64,000 bases of DNA, taken from assembly GCA_021325255.1 (NCBI GenBank), contig JAJPHP010000025.1, forward strand, positions 1-64,000. The letters run 5' to 3'. The notes under the pieces are model-generated. The model saw nothing but the letters and a program-made list of their open reading frames with translations, searched no databases and was not told where the DNA came from. Origin of the DNA: Nitrososphaerota archaeon. GTDB lineage: Archaea > Thermoproteota > Nitrososphaeria > Nitrososphaerales > CADDZS01. Shown here piece after piece: positions 43,484 to 53,161 of this stretch. A program made the position numbers and the translations under genes. Positions within the stretch are counted from its first letter, which is position 1. Every line of letters begins with the position of its first letter.

Positions 43484-44083
43484 CTAAAGCACCTCGACAT
43501 GTTTCCCTTTTGCCTTGGGAACTATCCTAATCTTAGCTTTGTCAAATCTATAGTATAGCTCTTCCCCCATAAAAAGCCTATCAAGAAAGACGGCGAGCGC
43601 CGCGATTTCGCTGTGGGGTTGACTGCCCACCGCCACGTTGTAGTCGGCTATCTGGAAAATTTCAGACGGGACTTTTTCCGCCCCAATCACTATTAGGACT
43701 CGTTTTCTCTTTGAAGAGTCTTCCGGCAATTGCAGGTTTTCCCTGATTCTTTTGAGGCAGTCGTCCAGACGCTCTCCGTACATCGTTAGGTGAACCACGA
43801 TGCCTGCATGCTTCTTGATAGTCTCCCGCCAGCTTTTTGTGAAGGCGACTTCAAAGTTTCCGCCCCACCTTTCAGCAACCCTCCGCAGCGAGTCAACAGT
43901 TTCATCGTCCGCACCGGAGATGATCAGCGAACGCGCGCCTAACGCGCGAGCTACGAGTCCCACGTGGGTACTCATCCTAGCGTCACGGACGAGCCTGTGC
44001 CCGAGCCTCAACACATCGACGTCGTAGGGGAGAGCATCATTACGATCGGCGGTCGCCCCCCGAGTAACATTTGCTTGGCTCAA
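43484..44083 (-). CDS. trm56: tRNA (cytidine(56)-2'-O)-methyltransferase
   Basis: aTrm56 is a SPOUT methyltransferase that methylates C56 in the T loop of archaeal tRNAs. The 199-residue protein has VLRLGHRLVRDARMSTHVG at the N-terminus, VVHLTMYGERLDD in the middle and the SPOUT knot region VLIVIGAEKVPSEIFQIADY then NVAVGSQPHSEIAALAVFLD. It starts with TTG at 44083. It is upstream of TFE in one unit, a pairing also seen in other archaea. Confidence 0.93.
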   Translation of the reverse strand: MSQANVTRGATADRNDALPYDVDVLRLGHRLVRDARMSTHVGLVARALGARSLIISGADDETVDSLRRVAERWGGNFEVAFTKSWRETIKKHAGIVVHLTMYGERLDDCLKRIRENLQLPEDSSKRKRVLIVIGAEKVPSEIFQIADYNVAVGSQPHSEIAALAVFLDRLFMGEELYYRFDKAKIRIVPKAKGKHVEVL

Positions 44084-44300
44084 TTTTGGCTACTGTTCTT
44101 CTCCCGCCGCTTCTCTACATACGCTTGGCGAGTAACCTAAAAAGGATCTACTATGTCCATTATTATCATCCTTCTCTTCCACGAACCGGATTGCCTTTCG
44201 CAGTGAAGGCAATCCACTCTGGGCTAGAGGCAATCTGGTCGTAAAATCGAGCAATGTTGCAAGAAATTTTAGAGTAGTTTTGTCTTCCAGATTCAGAAGT

Positions 44301-44825
44301 TTAGCTGACGCCGGGCGGAGCCGAGCCGCTTTCTCCCTCTTCCTGTTCCTCGGGGATGAACAACTGGATCTTCAGGAAATGCTCTAACTTTCTTGCTAGG
44401 GCATCGTCTGGTTTCATTCTGCCGGTCTCAAGGTGGCTTATGACTGAGGGCTTTTCGTTTATCTTGTGCCCGAGTTCCTCCTGAGTGATTCCGAGTAGCT
44501 CGCGGGCATTCTTGATTACCTTGCTGTAATCTTCACGAAGAACGAGGTTTTCGTCCTGATAAGCAAAGACAGGAGAAGGCGGGGGTGGAGGTGAAGTAGG
44601 GGGACGAGCACTAGACGCTGATCCGCCAGGCCTCTGGCCCCCGGGAGAATATCCGCCGCCAGAGTATCCGCCACTAAACCCGCCGCCTCTTGAGCCGAAG
44701 GGCTTTTGTACTCTCGCGGGTGTGCCGAGTCTGGAACAGCTATTACAAACCCGAAAAACGCCACCGTCCAAATTTACGACCTGAGGTTCACCACGAATGT
44801 TGCTGCCACAGACTTCACAATTCAT
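44301..44825 (-). CDS. multiprotein bridging factor MBF1
   Basis: The 174-residue protein has an N-terminal zinc ribbon (MNCEVCGSNIRGE and VCNSCSRLG), then a Gly/Ser/Pro-rich linker of about 60 residues. A C-terminal Cro/C1-type HTH follows (LREDYSKVIKNARELLGITQ, then KINEKPSVISHLETG). This is the archaeal MBF1 layout. The linker (GGFSGGYSGGGYSPGG, PPPPPSP) is unusually long and low in complexity. MBF1 binds the ribosome and affects translation in archaea. It heads the minus-strand set with Trm56 and TFE, 217 bases upstream of Trm56. Confidence 0.93.
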   Translation of the reverse strand: MNCEVCGSNIRGEPQVVNLDGGVFRVCNSCSRLGTPARVQKPFGSRGGGFSGGYSGGGYSPGGQRPGGSASSARPPTSPPPPPSPVFAYQDENLVLREDYSKVIKNARELLGITQEELGHKINEKPSVISHLETGRMKPDDALARKLEHFLKIQLFIPEEQEEGESGSAPPGVS

Positions 44826-44970
44826 AGACGATCGCTACACACTTCACAGCAAAATGTGGCTCATTTCACGCATATATGTCCTTTGTGAACCAGATCAGGA
44901 CACTCATTTTGGGTTGAGTTTTGAGGGTAAGCGAAAATGGAGAAAGCGAGTGATACGCGCATAATTGGCG

Positions 44971-45534
44971 ATGAAGAAGGTCACAAGTGGCCGCCAGCTG
45001 CGGTTCTGGCAGTCAAAGTTCAGGATGAGCTTGGACTACATCTTTGGTAAGGGCACCTCGAAGAAGTTAGATTTCTCCGACCTGACCCTACTTGTTTCTT
45101 CCAGAACGGGAAGGTTAAGGCAGATAGTTCACAAAGATAGCCGAGAAGTTCTCTTCTCGTTTCGCCCCAACGGAAGCATTGCTCCAACTGTAAGCGGAGC
45201 GCAATATCTTCTTGAGTGGAGCAGTAAGGGCAGCACTCGGAGGAAGAAAAGCGAATCTGCAAAAAAAACAAGGCCTAGGTGGGTCGTCACGGTAATCGAC
45301 GGCGTGTCCGAGTTTGTCTCGCAGGGAAAAACCGTGTTTTGCAGGCACGTGGCCTACTGTGACGATTCACTTCGCGCAAACGAGGATGTGGTCGTCCTCA
45401 ACGAGAAGGGAGAACTCCTTGCCGTGGGTAAGAGTGTGATTGCGGGCCCCCTGATGAAACAATTTAAGAGGGGAGCGGCAGTTAAGGTTCGGGAAGGCGC
45501 ATCCCAGCGAACTAATGGCCCCGATGAACTTTGA
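44971..45534 (+). CDS. PUA-domain protein
   Basis: A 187-residue protein with an N-terminal domain of unknown fold (QLRFWQSKFRMSLDYIFGKG) and a C-terminal PUA domain: FCRHVAYCDDSLRANEDVVV, then KGELLAVGKSVIAGPLM and RGAAVKVREG. PUA domains bind RNA. Proteins of this type pair with NAC in archaea, and here the end overlaps the NAC start by 20 bases. A TTG six bases upstream could be used instead of the ATG. The RNA target is not known. Confidence 0.88.
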   Translation: MKKVTSGRQLRFWQSKFRMSLDYIFGKGTSKKLDFSDLTLLVSSRTGRLRQIVHKDSREVLFSFRPNGSIAPTVSGAQYLLEWSSKGSTRRKKSESAKKTRPRWVVTVIDGVSEFVSQGKTVFCRHVAYCDDSLRANEDVVVLNEKGELLAVGKSVIAGPLMKQFKRGAAVKVREGASQRTNGPDEL

Positions 45535-45859
45535 CAACCGACAAACAAGGCGAATGCTGGACCGTATGGGCGTCAGCATGGAGCAGGTCGAAGGAGTGGA
45601 AGAAGTGATAATTCGCATGGCGGACAAGGATCTTGTGATTAAGAACGCCTCTGTCTCCGAGATGAAAGTCAAGGGGAACCGGATGTTCCAGGTCGTCGGG
45701 GAAGACATCGAGGAGAGGATGAGGGAGAAACCAAAGTACACTAGGGAGGATGTACTTCTTGTGGCACAGCAAGCAAACGTCAACGAGGCGCGTGCTGAGC
45801 AGGCCCTGAAGGATTCTGATGGAGACCTGGCCACAGCGATCCTGAGACTCACGTCTTAA
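45515..45859 (+). CDS. nac: nascent polypeptide-associated complex protein
   Basis: Archaeal NAC binds nascent chains at the ribosome as a homodimer. The 114-residue protein has the NAC barrel (DRMGVSMEQVEGVEEVIIRM, DLVIKNASVSEMKV) and a C-terminal UBA domain (TREDVLLVAQQANVNEARAE, LKDSDGDLATAILRL). The start overlaps the PUA gene, so they are translationally coupled. A second Met three codons on (MNFDNRQ) is an alternative start. Confidence 0.95.
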   Translation: MAPMNFDNRQTRRMLDRMGVSMEQVEGVEEVIIRMADKDLVIKNASVSEMKVKGNRMFQVVGEDIEERMREKPKYTREDVLLVAQQANVNEARAEQALKDSDGDLATAILRLTS

Positions 45860-45995
45860 CTGGAATCAGGTAAAAAGTTTAAGACAGCCTCGCCAGCGAT
45901 CTAAAAAACTGCGAGCATATTGGGGTGCTAGTTTTCTCACTAACATGAGAGAATCAGCATTCCCTTTTCATTTTAGGGTGAAAAATTACACTAAC

Positions 45996-46379
45996 ATGAC
46001 GTCAGCCGAAACAGTCCCGCCGGCGCAGAACCAGATGGTAGAGCATTATCCAGACAGCAATTCAGCCAAGATCCAGAAGGCGATTGCTTCTCTTTCAGCC
46101 ATGGAGTCGAGTCTCGATGAGTTGAACTCTCAGGTCAACGAAATGAAGAGGAGGCTCGTGGTCTTTGCAGAGGCTCAGTCAGAACAAGCAAAGGCAGAGA
46201 TTATCGACCGAGCAAACAAGGAGGCTGCGACGGTTCTCGACGCCGTCAGAGAGTCCGCTCAGAAGGAGGCCGACGAAATCATCAGCAGGGGCTCGGAGCA
46301 GGTCGAGGCGCTAAGAAAGAGCATCGGGTCGAAGCTGCCACAGGCCGTTAGTATGATAGTGGATGCGGTGCAAGGCTAG
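45996..46379 (+). CDS. A/V-type ATP synthase subunit H (peripheral stalk)
   Basis: From the ATG at 45996 (MTSAETVPP) the protein has 127 residues. It is mostly a coiled coil (SLSAMESSLDELNSQVNEMK, AQSEQAKAEIIDRANKEAA) ending in a short tail (LPQAVSMIVDAVQG). Its size, coiled-coil content and position ahead of subunits F and E fit the H/G subunit of the peripheral stalk. A longer reading from 45945 adds 17 residues of mixed character. Sequence identity within this family is low, so the call leans on context. Confidence 0.75.
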   Translation: MTSAETVPPAQNQMVEHYPDSNSAKIQKAIASLSAMESSLDELNSQVNEMKRRLVVFAEAQSEQAKAEIIDRANKEAATVLDAVRESAQKEADEIISRGSEQVEALRKSIGSKLPQAVSMIVDAVQG

Positions 46380-46465
46380 CTAACACATTCTCTTCGAAGG
46401 TATCCGAATTCTCACTTATTTTCCATTGGTTTTCATCGCGCAGCAATTTTTGGATTGAAGATAGT

Positions 46466-46762
46466 TTGAGAGTAGTCGCGATAGGCAGCAGAGGATTCGT
46501 AACTGGTTTTGAACTCGCGGGTATGGAGGGAGTGCTTGTCGGGGACTCTTCCCAGGCTCTCGAAAAGATACAGGAGTACATGGGGAAGAGCGACGTCGCA
46601 CTAATACTCGTGTCGGATGACCTTTCTCGTCCGATTCACGACAGGCTGACTGAGATAAGGACAAAGAAGCCGATGCCACTGGTCTACGAGATTCCAGCGC
46701 CAGGAAGTAAGAAGGAGAAAGTAGAGTATCGCGATATGCTGAAATCGATTTTGGGAGTCTGA
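46466..46762 (+). CDS. atpF: A/V-type ATP synthase subunit F
   Basis: The 98-residue central-stalk subunit F. It has the Rossmann-like start MRVVAIGSRGFVTGFELAG, VALILVSDDLS and the C-terminal PLVYEIPAPGSKK. The start is TTG (TTGAGA). It is between the H and E subunit genes, 9 bases ahead of E. Confidence 0.92.
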   Translation: MRVVAIGSRGFVTGFELAGMEGVLVGDSSQALEKIQEYMGKSDVALILVSDDLSRPIHDRLTEIRTKKPMPLVYEIPAPGSKKEKVEYRDMLKSILGV

Positions 46763-46771
46763 TTTTAGGTT

Positions 46772-47386
46772 ATGAATGGGATAGAGTACACGGTAAAGAA
46801 GGTCAGCGATGAAGCACTGGCAGAGACGATGCAGAGCCTTGCGGAGGCAAAGACTTCCGCGCAAGCCATCGTAGCAAAGCGCATGGGCGAGGCCCAGGTT
46901 GAAGTGCAGAGGATTCAGGAGCAGCAGCAACGGCAGGCAGAAGCTCTACGCCGCCAGATCACTGGTGGTGCCGAGATGACTGCCAGGAACAAGTCGCTCG
47001 AGATTATCGAGGAGAATCTCAACGCCGCATTCGCGCAGGCAATGCAAAAGCTTCAGGAATTCGCGAGCGGGCGGGAATATGAATCCGCTCTGAAAACGAT
47101 GATACTTGAAGCGATGGAGCAGGTCGGCGGAGCAGAGTTTGTTGTCACTGCAAACTCGCGCGATCAACAAACGCTCCAGAGGGTCATCGACCAGATAGCC
47201 TCGCAGAGGAGGAGCGTTAAGATAAGCAGGTCGTCCGCACGCCTCGGCAAGACGATAGGAGGGGTCACCGTCGCTTCGGGCGACGGTTATGTTATGTTTG
47301 ACAACACCTACGAGGCTAGGCTAGAAAGATTGAAGCCTGTACTTCGAAAGCAGATCGCTCAGTTATTCGCGGTGTCAAAGACATAA
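46772..47386 (+). CDS. atpE: A/V-type ATP synthase subunit E
   Basis: Subunit E pairs with H in the peripheral stalk. The 204-residue protein has a long N-terminal helix (AETMQSLAEAKTSAQAIV, EVQRIQEQQQRQAEALRR) and a globular C-terminal part with KTIGGVTVASGDGYVMFDN, followed by EARLERLKPVLRKQIAQLF, which is the family's closing motif. The ATG is 9 bases after subunit F. Confidence 0.92.
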   Translation: MNGIEYTVKKVSDEALAETMQSLAEAKTSAQAIVAKRMGEAQVEVQRIQEQQQRQAEALRRQITGGAEMTARNKSLEIIEENLNAAFAQAMQKLQEFASGREYESALKTMILEAMEQVGGAEFVVTANSRDQQTLQRVIDQIASQRRSVKISRSSARLGKTIGGVTVASGDGYVMFDNTYEARLERLKPVLRKQIAQLFAVSKT

Positions 47387-47500
47387 TCACCAATGCATTA
47401 GTGAGCAATGAATCTGGAGAGAAAGGAAGAAAAGCAAAGAAATCCTGATTCTTGAGATAGAATAATTGGAAACAAAAAAGTGTGGGAGTAAGAGCAGGAC

Positions 47501-49297
47501 ATGGCAGCCAAGGGAAAAGTAGTCTGGGTTAGCGGTCCGGCAGTCAAAGCCGACGGAATGGCCGCCGCAAAGATGTATGAAACAGTCGAAGTGGGAGAGG
47601 CTAGGATGGTCGGCGAAGTCATCCGTCTCACAGGCGACGTTGCGTTTGTTCAGGTATACGAGTCAACTTCCGGTCTGAAACCTGGAGAGCCAGTCTTCGG
47701 TACTGGACTACCACTCTCCGTGTCCTTGGGACCGGGGATGATGGGGAATATCTACGACGGTCTACAGAGACCACTCAACATTATCGCGCAGAAATCCGGT
47801 GCATTTATCGGAAGAGGTATCACGGCGCCCCAAATCCCGCAGGACAAGCCGTGGGACTTTACTCCGAGAGTAAAGGTGGGCGATGAGATAACAGGTGGAT
47901 CCATGCTCGGAACTGTACCGGAGACGGACCTCATCGAGCACAGGGTCCTCGCGCCGCCAAACACTCCAAAGTGCAAGATTGTCGACGTTGCAAAGCAAGG
48001 CAAGTACAAGATTGAGGACGTGATAGCAAATGCGGAGGCATCCGGCGGAGAAAAGATTGCCCTAAAGATGTACCACCGGTGGCCTGTCAGGATCCCGAGG
48101 CCGATCGTTGACCGCTTTGACCCTGAAATTCCGCTTCTAACCGGACAGAGGGTTCTTGACACTTACTTCCCAATAGCGAAGGGAGGAACTGGTGCCATTC
48201 CGGGTGGGTTTGGGACCGGGAAAACAGTCACGCTCCACCAGGTAGCCACCTGGGCTGATGCCAAAGTCGTCTTCCACGTTGGTTGCGGCGAGCGAGGAAA
48301 TGAGATGACCGAAGTGCTCGTAAAGTTCCCTGAACTCAAAGACCCAACTACTGGTCGACCACTGATGGAGAGAACAATCCTTGTCGCAAACACGAGCAAC
48401 ATGCCGGTCGCCGCAAGGGAGGCCAGCATCTACACTGGAGTTACGATGGCGGAGTACTACAGAGACATGGGATATGACACGGTTCTCGTCGCAGATTCTA
48501 CTTCGAGGTGGGCCGAGGCACTCAGGGAGATCTCGGGGCGTCTTGAAGAAATGCCTGCGGAGGAAGGATATCCTTCATACCTTGCTTCGAGGCTCGCAGA
48601 GTTTTACGAAAGAGCAGGAAGAGTTAGAGCGCTTGGTACACCTGAGAGAAATGGATCAGTAACGCTTGTTGGCGCAGTGTCTCCAACCGGAGCAGACTTC
48701 ACAGAGCCGGTGACGACGCACACAATCAGGTTCATCAGGACCTTCTGGGCGCTTGATACGAGGCTCGCTTACTCTAGGCACTATCCAGCGATCAACTGGA
48801 TGACCTCGTACTCTGGATACGTCAGCACTGTGGCAAAGTGGTGGGCGGAGAACGTGTCGAAGGACTGGGAGCTCCTTCGCAACGAGTCCTACGAGGTCCT
48901 TCAAAGGGAAGATACCCTCAAAGAAATCGTGAGGCTGCTCGGACCTGAAGCGCTGCCTGATGAGGAAAAGCTAATCCTCGAAATCGCTAGGATGATTAAG
49001 ATCGGATACCTTCAGCAAAACTCTTACGACGCGGTGGACACCTACTGCAGCCCGCAAAAGCAGGTCAAGCTGATGAGGTTGATGGTAGAGTTCCACAAGG
49101 AGGCGCTCAACGCCCTTCGCGGCGGGGCAACTCTCGCGCAGATTAGGGCGAGTCCAACGATACCTAAGATAATTAGGGCAAAGTTCGAGGTGAAAGAGTC
49201 CGAGTTGAACAAACTGGATTCCATAATGGACGAGATGAGAAACGAGTTCAAGACTATGACACAACAAGGAGAGGTAGTGAAGGCAGTTGCAAAGTAG
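47501..49297 (+). CDS. atpA: A/V-type ATP synthase catalytic subunit A
   Basis: The 598-residue catalytic subunit. The P-loop is [13 protein letters not shown], followed by [18 protein letters not shown] with the catalytic Glu, and then [16 protein letters not shown]. The non-homologous insert that marks subunit A is present between the beta barrel and the nucleotide domain ([14 protein letters not shown] to the KMYHRWPVR region). No intein interrupts it. It overlaps subunit B by 11 bases. Confidence 0.97.
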   Translation: MAAKGKVVWVSGPAVKADGMAAAKMYETVEVGEARMVGEVIRLTGDVAFVQVYESTSGLKPGEPVFGTGLPLSVSLGPGMMGNIYDGLQRPLNIIAQKSGAFIGRGITAPQIPQDKPWDFTPRVKVGDEITGGSMLGTVPETDLIEHRVLAPPNTPKCKIVDVAKQGKYKIEDVIANAEASGGEKIALKMYHRWPVRIPRPIVDRFDPEIPLLTGQRVLDTYFPIAKGGTGAIPGGFGTGKTVTLHQVATWADAKVVFHVGCGERGNEMTEVLVKFPELKDPTTGRPLMERTILVANTSNMPVAAREASIYTGVTMAEYYRDMGYDTVLVADSTSRWAEALREISGRLEEMPAEEGYPSYLASRLAEFYERAGRVRALGTPERNGSVTLVGAVSPTGADFTEPVTTHTIRFIRTFWALDTRLAYSRHYPAINWMTSYSGYVSTVAKWWAENVSKDWELLRNESYEVLQREDTLKEIVRLLGPEALPDEEKLILEIARMIKIGYLQQNSYDAVDTYCSPQKQVKLMRLMVEFHKEALNALRGGATLAQIRASPTIPKIIRAKFEVKESELNKLDSIMDEMRNEFKTMTQQGEVVKAVAK

Positions 49298-50696
49298 TTC
49301 CGCCACATCGGGCGGAGTGGAGTACAGCAGGGTCGCGGAGATACGCGGCCCACTGCTAGTAATTGAAGGCGTAAGCAAGTCAGCCTACGATGAGCTCGTA
49401 GAGATCGAGACATCCGAGGGCAAGAGGCTCGGCAGGGTCCTCGAAGTCGGAGGCGGTCGCGCGGTCGTCCAGGTTTTTGAAGGGACTTCGAGTCTCTCGA
49501 CGGTGGGAACAAAGGCCAGGTTCACGGGGAGGACGATGGAGATCCCGGTCTCAAACGAACTCCTCGGAAGGGTTTTCGACGGTCTGGGTAGGCCGATTGA
49601 CGGTCTGCCACCACCGGTCGGTGAAGAGTTCCGCGATGTGAACGGCGCACCAATCAACCCGGAGCAACGTGACTACCCAGAGGATTTCATCCAGACTGGT
49701 GTCTCCGTGGTCGATGCGATGATGACTCTGGTGCGAGGGCAGAAGCTCCCGATATTCTCTGGCGCAGGCATGCCTCACAACCAGCTCGCGGCTCAGATAG
49801 CGAGGCAGGCAACTGTCTTGGGAGAGGCGGAAGAGTTTGCGGTGATTTTCGCTGCGATTGGAGTGCAGCACGGCGAGGCAGCCTTCTTCCGAAGGACTCT
49901 TGAGGAGAGCGGCGCAATTAGGAGGAGCGCACTGTTCCTCAACCTCGCGGACGACCCAGCGATTGAAAGGACGATCACTCCAAGAGTTGCCTTAACTGCC
50001 GCGGAGTATCTTGCTTTTGATCTTGGCTATCAGGTTCTTGCAATCATCACCGACATGACAAACTACGCAGAGTCGCTCAGGGAGATCAGCGCTGCGAGGG
50101 AAGAGGTGCCGGGAAGGAAGGGATACCCTGGTTACCTCTACACAGACCTCGCGACAGTCTACGAGAGGGCGGGCAAGATCAAGGGGAAGAAGGGGTCAGT
50201 CACGCAGATGCCAATCCTCTCGATGCCTTCTGACGATATCACGCACCCGATTCCCGACCTTACCGGATACATCACTGAGGGGCAGATCGTGCTCGGGCGC
50301 GAACTCTTCAGGAAGGGAGTCTACCCGCCGGTCAACGTTCTCTCAAGCCTCTCTAGGCTCCAGAAGGACGGTATCGGCCAGGGAAAGACACGCGCAGACC
50401 ACGCCGAAGTGCAGAGCCAGCTATACGATGCGTATTCGAGGGCTCAGGAGCTGAGGTCACTAGCTGAAATTGTCGGCAAGGCCGGACTTTCCGGAGTAGA
50501 CGCCAAGTACCTGAACTTTGGTGACGTCTTTGAGCAGAAATTCCTCTCCCAGAACTACGACGAGAACAGGACGATTGAGGACACTCTTAACTTGGCTTGG
50601 AACGTATTGTCCGAGCTGCCTGAGAGCGAACTGACAAAGATCCGCACCGAGTACATCAAGAAATACTACAAGCCGCAGGTCGCTGCCACAGCTTAG
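49287..50696 (+). CDS. atpB: A/V-type ATP synthase subunit B
   Basis: The 469-residue non-catalytic subunit B. It has [36 protein letters not shown], where the P-loop is degenerate as expected, and the terminal [15 protein letters not shown]. The start is TTG inside the end of subunit A, which points to coupled translation. Subunit D follows by 6 bases. Confidence 0.97.
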   Translation: MQSSSATSGGVEYSRVAEIRGPLLVIEGVSKSAYDELVEIETSEGKRLGRVLEVGGGRAVVQVFEGTSSLSTVGTKARFTGRTMEIPVSNELLGRVFDGLGRPIDGLPPPVGEEFRDVNGAPINPEQRDYPEDFIQTGVSVVDAMMTLVRGQKLPIFSGAGMPHNQLAAQIARQATVLGEAEEFAVIFAAIGVQHGEAAFFRRTLEESGAIRRSALFLNLADDPAIERTITPRVALTAAEYLAFDLGYQVLAIITDMTNYAESLREISAAREEVPGRKGYPGYLYTDLATVYERAGKIKGKKGSVTQMPILSMPSDDITHPIPDLTGYITEGQIVLGRELFRKGVYPPVNVLSSLSRLQKDGIGQGKTRADHAEVQSQLYDAYSRAQELRSLAEIVGKAGLSGVDAKYLNFGDVFEQKFLSQNYDENRTIEDTLNLAWNVLSELPESELTKIRTEYIKKYYKPQVAATA

Positions 50697-50702
50697 AAAT
50701 CG

Positions 50703-51434
50703 GTGAGTTACAGAGAGTTGTCGGTCGCCTCCGGGAATAAGGTCCTCCCCACGAAGATCGGTCTGATTCAGACAAAGAGGTCACTGCGCACCTCGCGCAC
50801 TGTGTACAAAATTCTCGAGGACAAGCGCGAGGTCCTTCTCAAGAGGCTCGATGAGATGATCAACGAGGCGCAGAAATCGAGGGAGGACATGTGGGAGCCG
50901 CTCTCTGAGGCATACAGGCAGCTCTACGACTCTTATCTGAAGCTCGGACCCACAAGGCTAGAATCGGTCGCGACAAGCACTCCGCCCACCGTGGACGTTT
51001 CTGTCAATGTACGAACCATAGTCTCGGTGAGCGTGCCAACTATGCAGATCACGCAAAAGAACGTGGGTCTGACCTACGGGTTCGCCGACACAAATGCCTC
51101 CTTGGACAAGGCGACGAGGATGATGCGGAACGTCCTCCCCGGAATACTCAAGGCTGCCGAGGTTGAGAACGCAATCTTCAGGCTGGCGAGCGAACTAGAG
51201 AAGACGCAGAGGCTTCTCAATGCTCTAGAGTACATCATCATTCCAGGGTATCAGGACACGATCAAGTTCATCTCCGCCACTCTCGAGGAGAGGGAGAGGG
51301 AGGAGTTTGTCAGGCTGAAACAGGTCAAGCGCATACTCGAGCACAAGAAGGAAGGAGAGGCAACGACCGCGGAGGGCGAGCCGGAAGAAGAGGACGCTGC
51401 GGAGCGAGCTTCAAGACTTGCCGCTAGCCTTTGA
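50703..51434 (+). CDS. atpD: A/V-type ATP synthase subunit D
   Basis: Central-stalk subunit D, 243 residues. The characteristic start region LPTKIGLIQTKRSLRTS and the long C-terminal helix (LLNALEYIIIPGYQDTIKFI) are both present, followed by a Glu/Ala-rich tail. It begins with GTG. It is the last recognised synthase subunit in this run; subunits I and K (the proton channel parts) are not in the window. Confidence 0.95.
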   Translation: MSYRELSVASGNKVLPTKIGLIQTKRSLRTSRTVYKILEDKREVLLKRLDEMINEAQKSREDMWEPLSEAYRQLYDSYLKLGPTRLESVATSTPPTVDVSVNVRTIVSVSVPTMQITQKNVGLTYGFADTNASLDKATRMMRNVLPGILKAAEVENAIFRLASELEKTQRLLNALEYIIIPGYQDTIKFISATLEEREREEFVRLKQVKRILEHKKEGEATTAEGEPEEEDAAERASRLAASL

Positions 51435-51486
51435 GAAGACACGTTTAGGTAAGTAAGAGAATCTTTGGAGTGAGAAGGAGTAAGAG

Positions 51487-51636
51487 TTGAACCAAGACGA
51501 GATAAAAGAAAGATTCAAACAAGTTAGTGACCAGGTTGACGCCATGGCAAGCCAGCTCGAGAGGGAAATCCAGAACAAGAACGCTTCGATCAGGGAAGAG
51601 GCTGCCAAGAAATTCGCGGGCGCTGTCGGATCCTAA
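51487..51636 (+). CDS. 49-residue helical protein after atpD
   Basis: A TTG at 51487 opens 49 codons and a TAA. The product (MNQDEIKERFKQVSDQVD, later REIQNKNASIREEAAKKFAG) is almost wholly amphipathic helix with heptad-like spacing. It sits 52 bases after atpD on the same strand and before the tRNA. Because it is at the end of the ATP synthase operon it may be an unannotated accessory protein of the enzyme, but that is inference; it could also be unrelated. Confidence 0.55.
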   Translation: MNQDEIKERFKQVSDQVDAMASQLEREIQNKNASIREEAAKKFAGAVGS

Positions 51637-51706
51637 ATTGTTATCTCCAGCCACGCAATCTTTTATATCTTGAATTTTTGCTAGACGAAATCCGTACCGC
51701 CGTACT

Positions 51707-51870
51707 GCGGTTGTCGTCCAGTCATCTGTATTCTGTCAAGGAACAAGGGATGGGATAGCCTGGTCTAGGACGTCAGCCCTCCATGCGCAAGCTCGCAAGC
51801 ATATTCTTCCGAAGGCGGGCTATAGCGAGAAGAGCTGAGAACCCGGGTTCAAATCCCGGCGACCGCACCA
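51707..51870 (+). tRNA. tRNA gene with a D-loop insertion and an anticodon-loop intron; isotype unresolved
   Basis: The acceptor strands GCGGTTG (51707-51713) and CGACCGC (51860-51866) pair over 7 bp, followed by discriminator A and an encoded CCA at 51868-51870. The T arm CCGGG-TTCAAAT-CCCGG is perfect. The D stem GTCC (51716-51719) pairs with GGAC (51768-51771), but 37 extra bases separate GTCC from the normal loop AGCCTGGTCTA, so an intron lies in the D loop (51720-51756, or shifted by two). The anticodon stem TCAGC (51773-51777) pairs with GCTGA (51834-51838), with 56 bases between instead of 7, so a second intron of about 49 bases is present. The anticodon cannot be read safely; D and T arms resemble Glu/Asp types. 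Confidence 0.85.
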
Positions 51871-52088
51871 TTACTTCAGTTCAAGGTCGCCTGAACTCGG
51901 CAACTTTCAAACTCTATTTCAAACGGGTCGAGTCCTCCTTGGACTGCTTCTTCTCGTTGTTGCTGCATCGTTTTCCTTCATCCAAGCCGGTATACTTTCA
52001 CTCCCCCACTAACATAATAAGGAATACATTTGATACCAGCAGGACTCGTAAAGGTGAGGAGTTCAGAGAGGAGATTAGACATTCTAGC

Positions 52089-52658
52089 ATGCGACAACTA
52101 ATTATTGATAGCATTATTTCACTGGACGGTTATTATACAGATCTGAATAACAGCATTGATTGGTTTGACTTCAACACCGAGGAGTAGGAATGGTCAAAGG
52201 ACATCCTCCATCGCGCGGATACGTTAATTTTTGGTCGAAGAACATACGAAGAATTCAGTTCGTTTTGGCCCACGTCTCAGCCTGAAGCCAGTGGTTTTGA
52301 TTCATATATCATTCAGCGCCTTAATGAAACGCCCAAAATCATCTTTTCAAAATCACTTACAGAAGCGTCTTGGAAACCCTCTAAGATGATGAAAGACGAA
52401 AATCTCGTTGGGGTAATCTCGAAGATGAAGAACGAGTCAGGAAAGTACATGGTGGTCGTTGGCAGTGGCTCGCTAGTGGCCGCTTTTGCTAGGGAAGGAC
52501 TTGTTGACGAATATCGCATTAGAATCCGACCAATCATACTAGGTGCCGGCAAACCACTCTTTACGGATCGTAATGTACGGCATCCACTTAAGCTTGTGAG
52601 CTCACGAGCATTCGATAACGGGGTGCTAGGGTTGCACTACGAGCCTGTTGCTCTTTAG
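52089..52658 (+). pseudogene. RibD/dihydrofolate reductase-like gene with an in-frame TAG
   Basis: From the ATG at 52089 the frame reads MRQLIIDSIISLDGYYTDLN, the start of the RibD C-terminal/DHFR-like family, until a TAG at 52185-52187. The same frame then continues as EWSKDILHRADTLIFGRRTY, later YMVVVGSGSLVAAFAREGLV and EYRIRIRPIILGAGKPLF, to the true stop at 52658. All family blocks are present and no bases are gained or lost. Only the stop codon breaks the gene, after FNTEE. Either it is a recent nonsense mutation, a sequencing error or, less likely, a readthrough codon. An internal ATG at 52386 could give only the C-terminal half. Confidence 0.85.
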
Positions 52659-53161
52659 AGCGTCGCCGAGCTTCTCTATCTACATCATTTCTGCCGTGAT
52701 GACAAGTTCCATTTTGCAGCTTTATGTAAAAAATAAGGGATCAAAAATTCGAAGTAAATTGCAGAGGCGCGAGCAAGAAGATGCGTCTCGTAAAGACTTT
52801 CTTTTCTAGTTCAAATAAACTGCAAATAGCGAATTTGAGCCTACTTGAGTATAAGAGCCGGCGACCACACATTTGTCCCTCCGGCCTGTCGTAGCTCGTT
52901 ATCGTAAGTCATATGTAATGAGTTTAATTAGTAAAATCCGAGCATCTTTTTCACACAGGCGCTCTTTTTCCATCGCATCTTCAACGTAGTTGAAGTGGCA
53001 CAATTCTTGTAGCTTTCATCAATGAAAATATCAAATTCTTTGAAACATGGCAAAGGAATACTCCGGCATATTGGCAAGAAGTGCCGATGTTTGCGGCACG
53101 CCTCTCGAAGAGGAGACAGGGAGCTCCGGGGATCGGAAGGCTCTTGATAGATGACTAGGTC
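52659..53161. other. gap, no intact gene
   Basis: About 500 bases, AT-rich. I see no gene or RNA. It precedes the sulfatase remnant and could contain further decayed sequence of that gene, but no sulfatase motif can be read. Confidence 0.4.

Noticed and set aside
51783..52088. N-terminal extension of the DHFR-like frame
   Set aside because: It overlaps the tRNA gene and its translation has no family match; the ATG at 52089 gives the family start.
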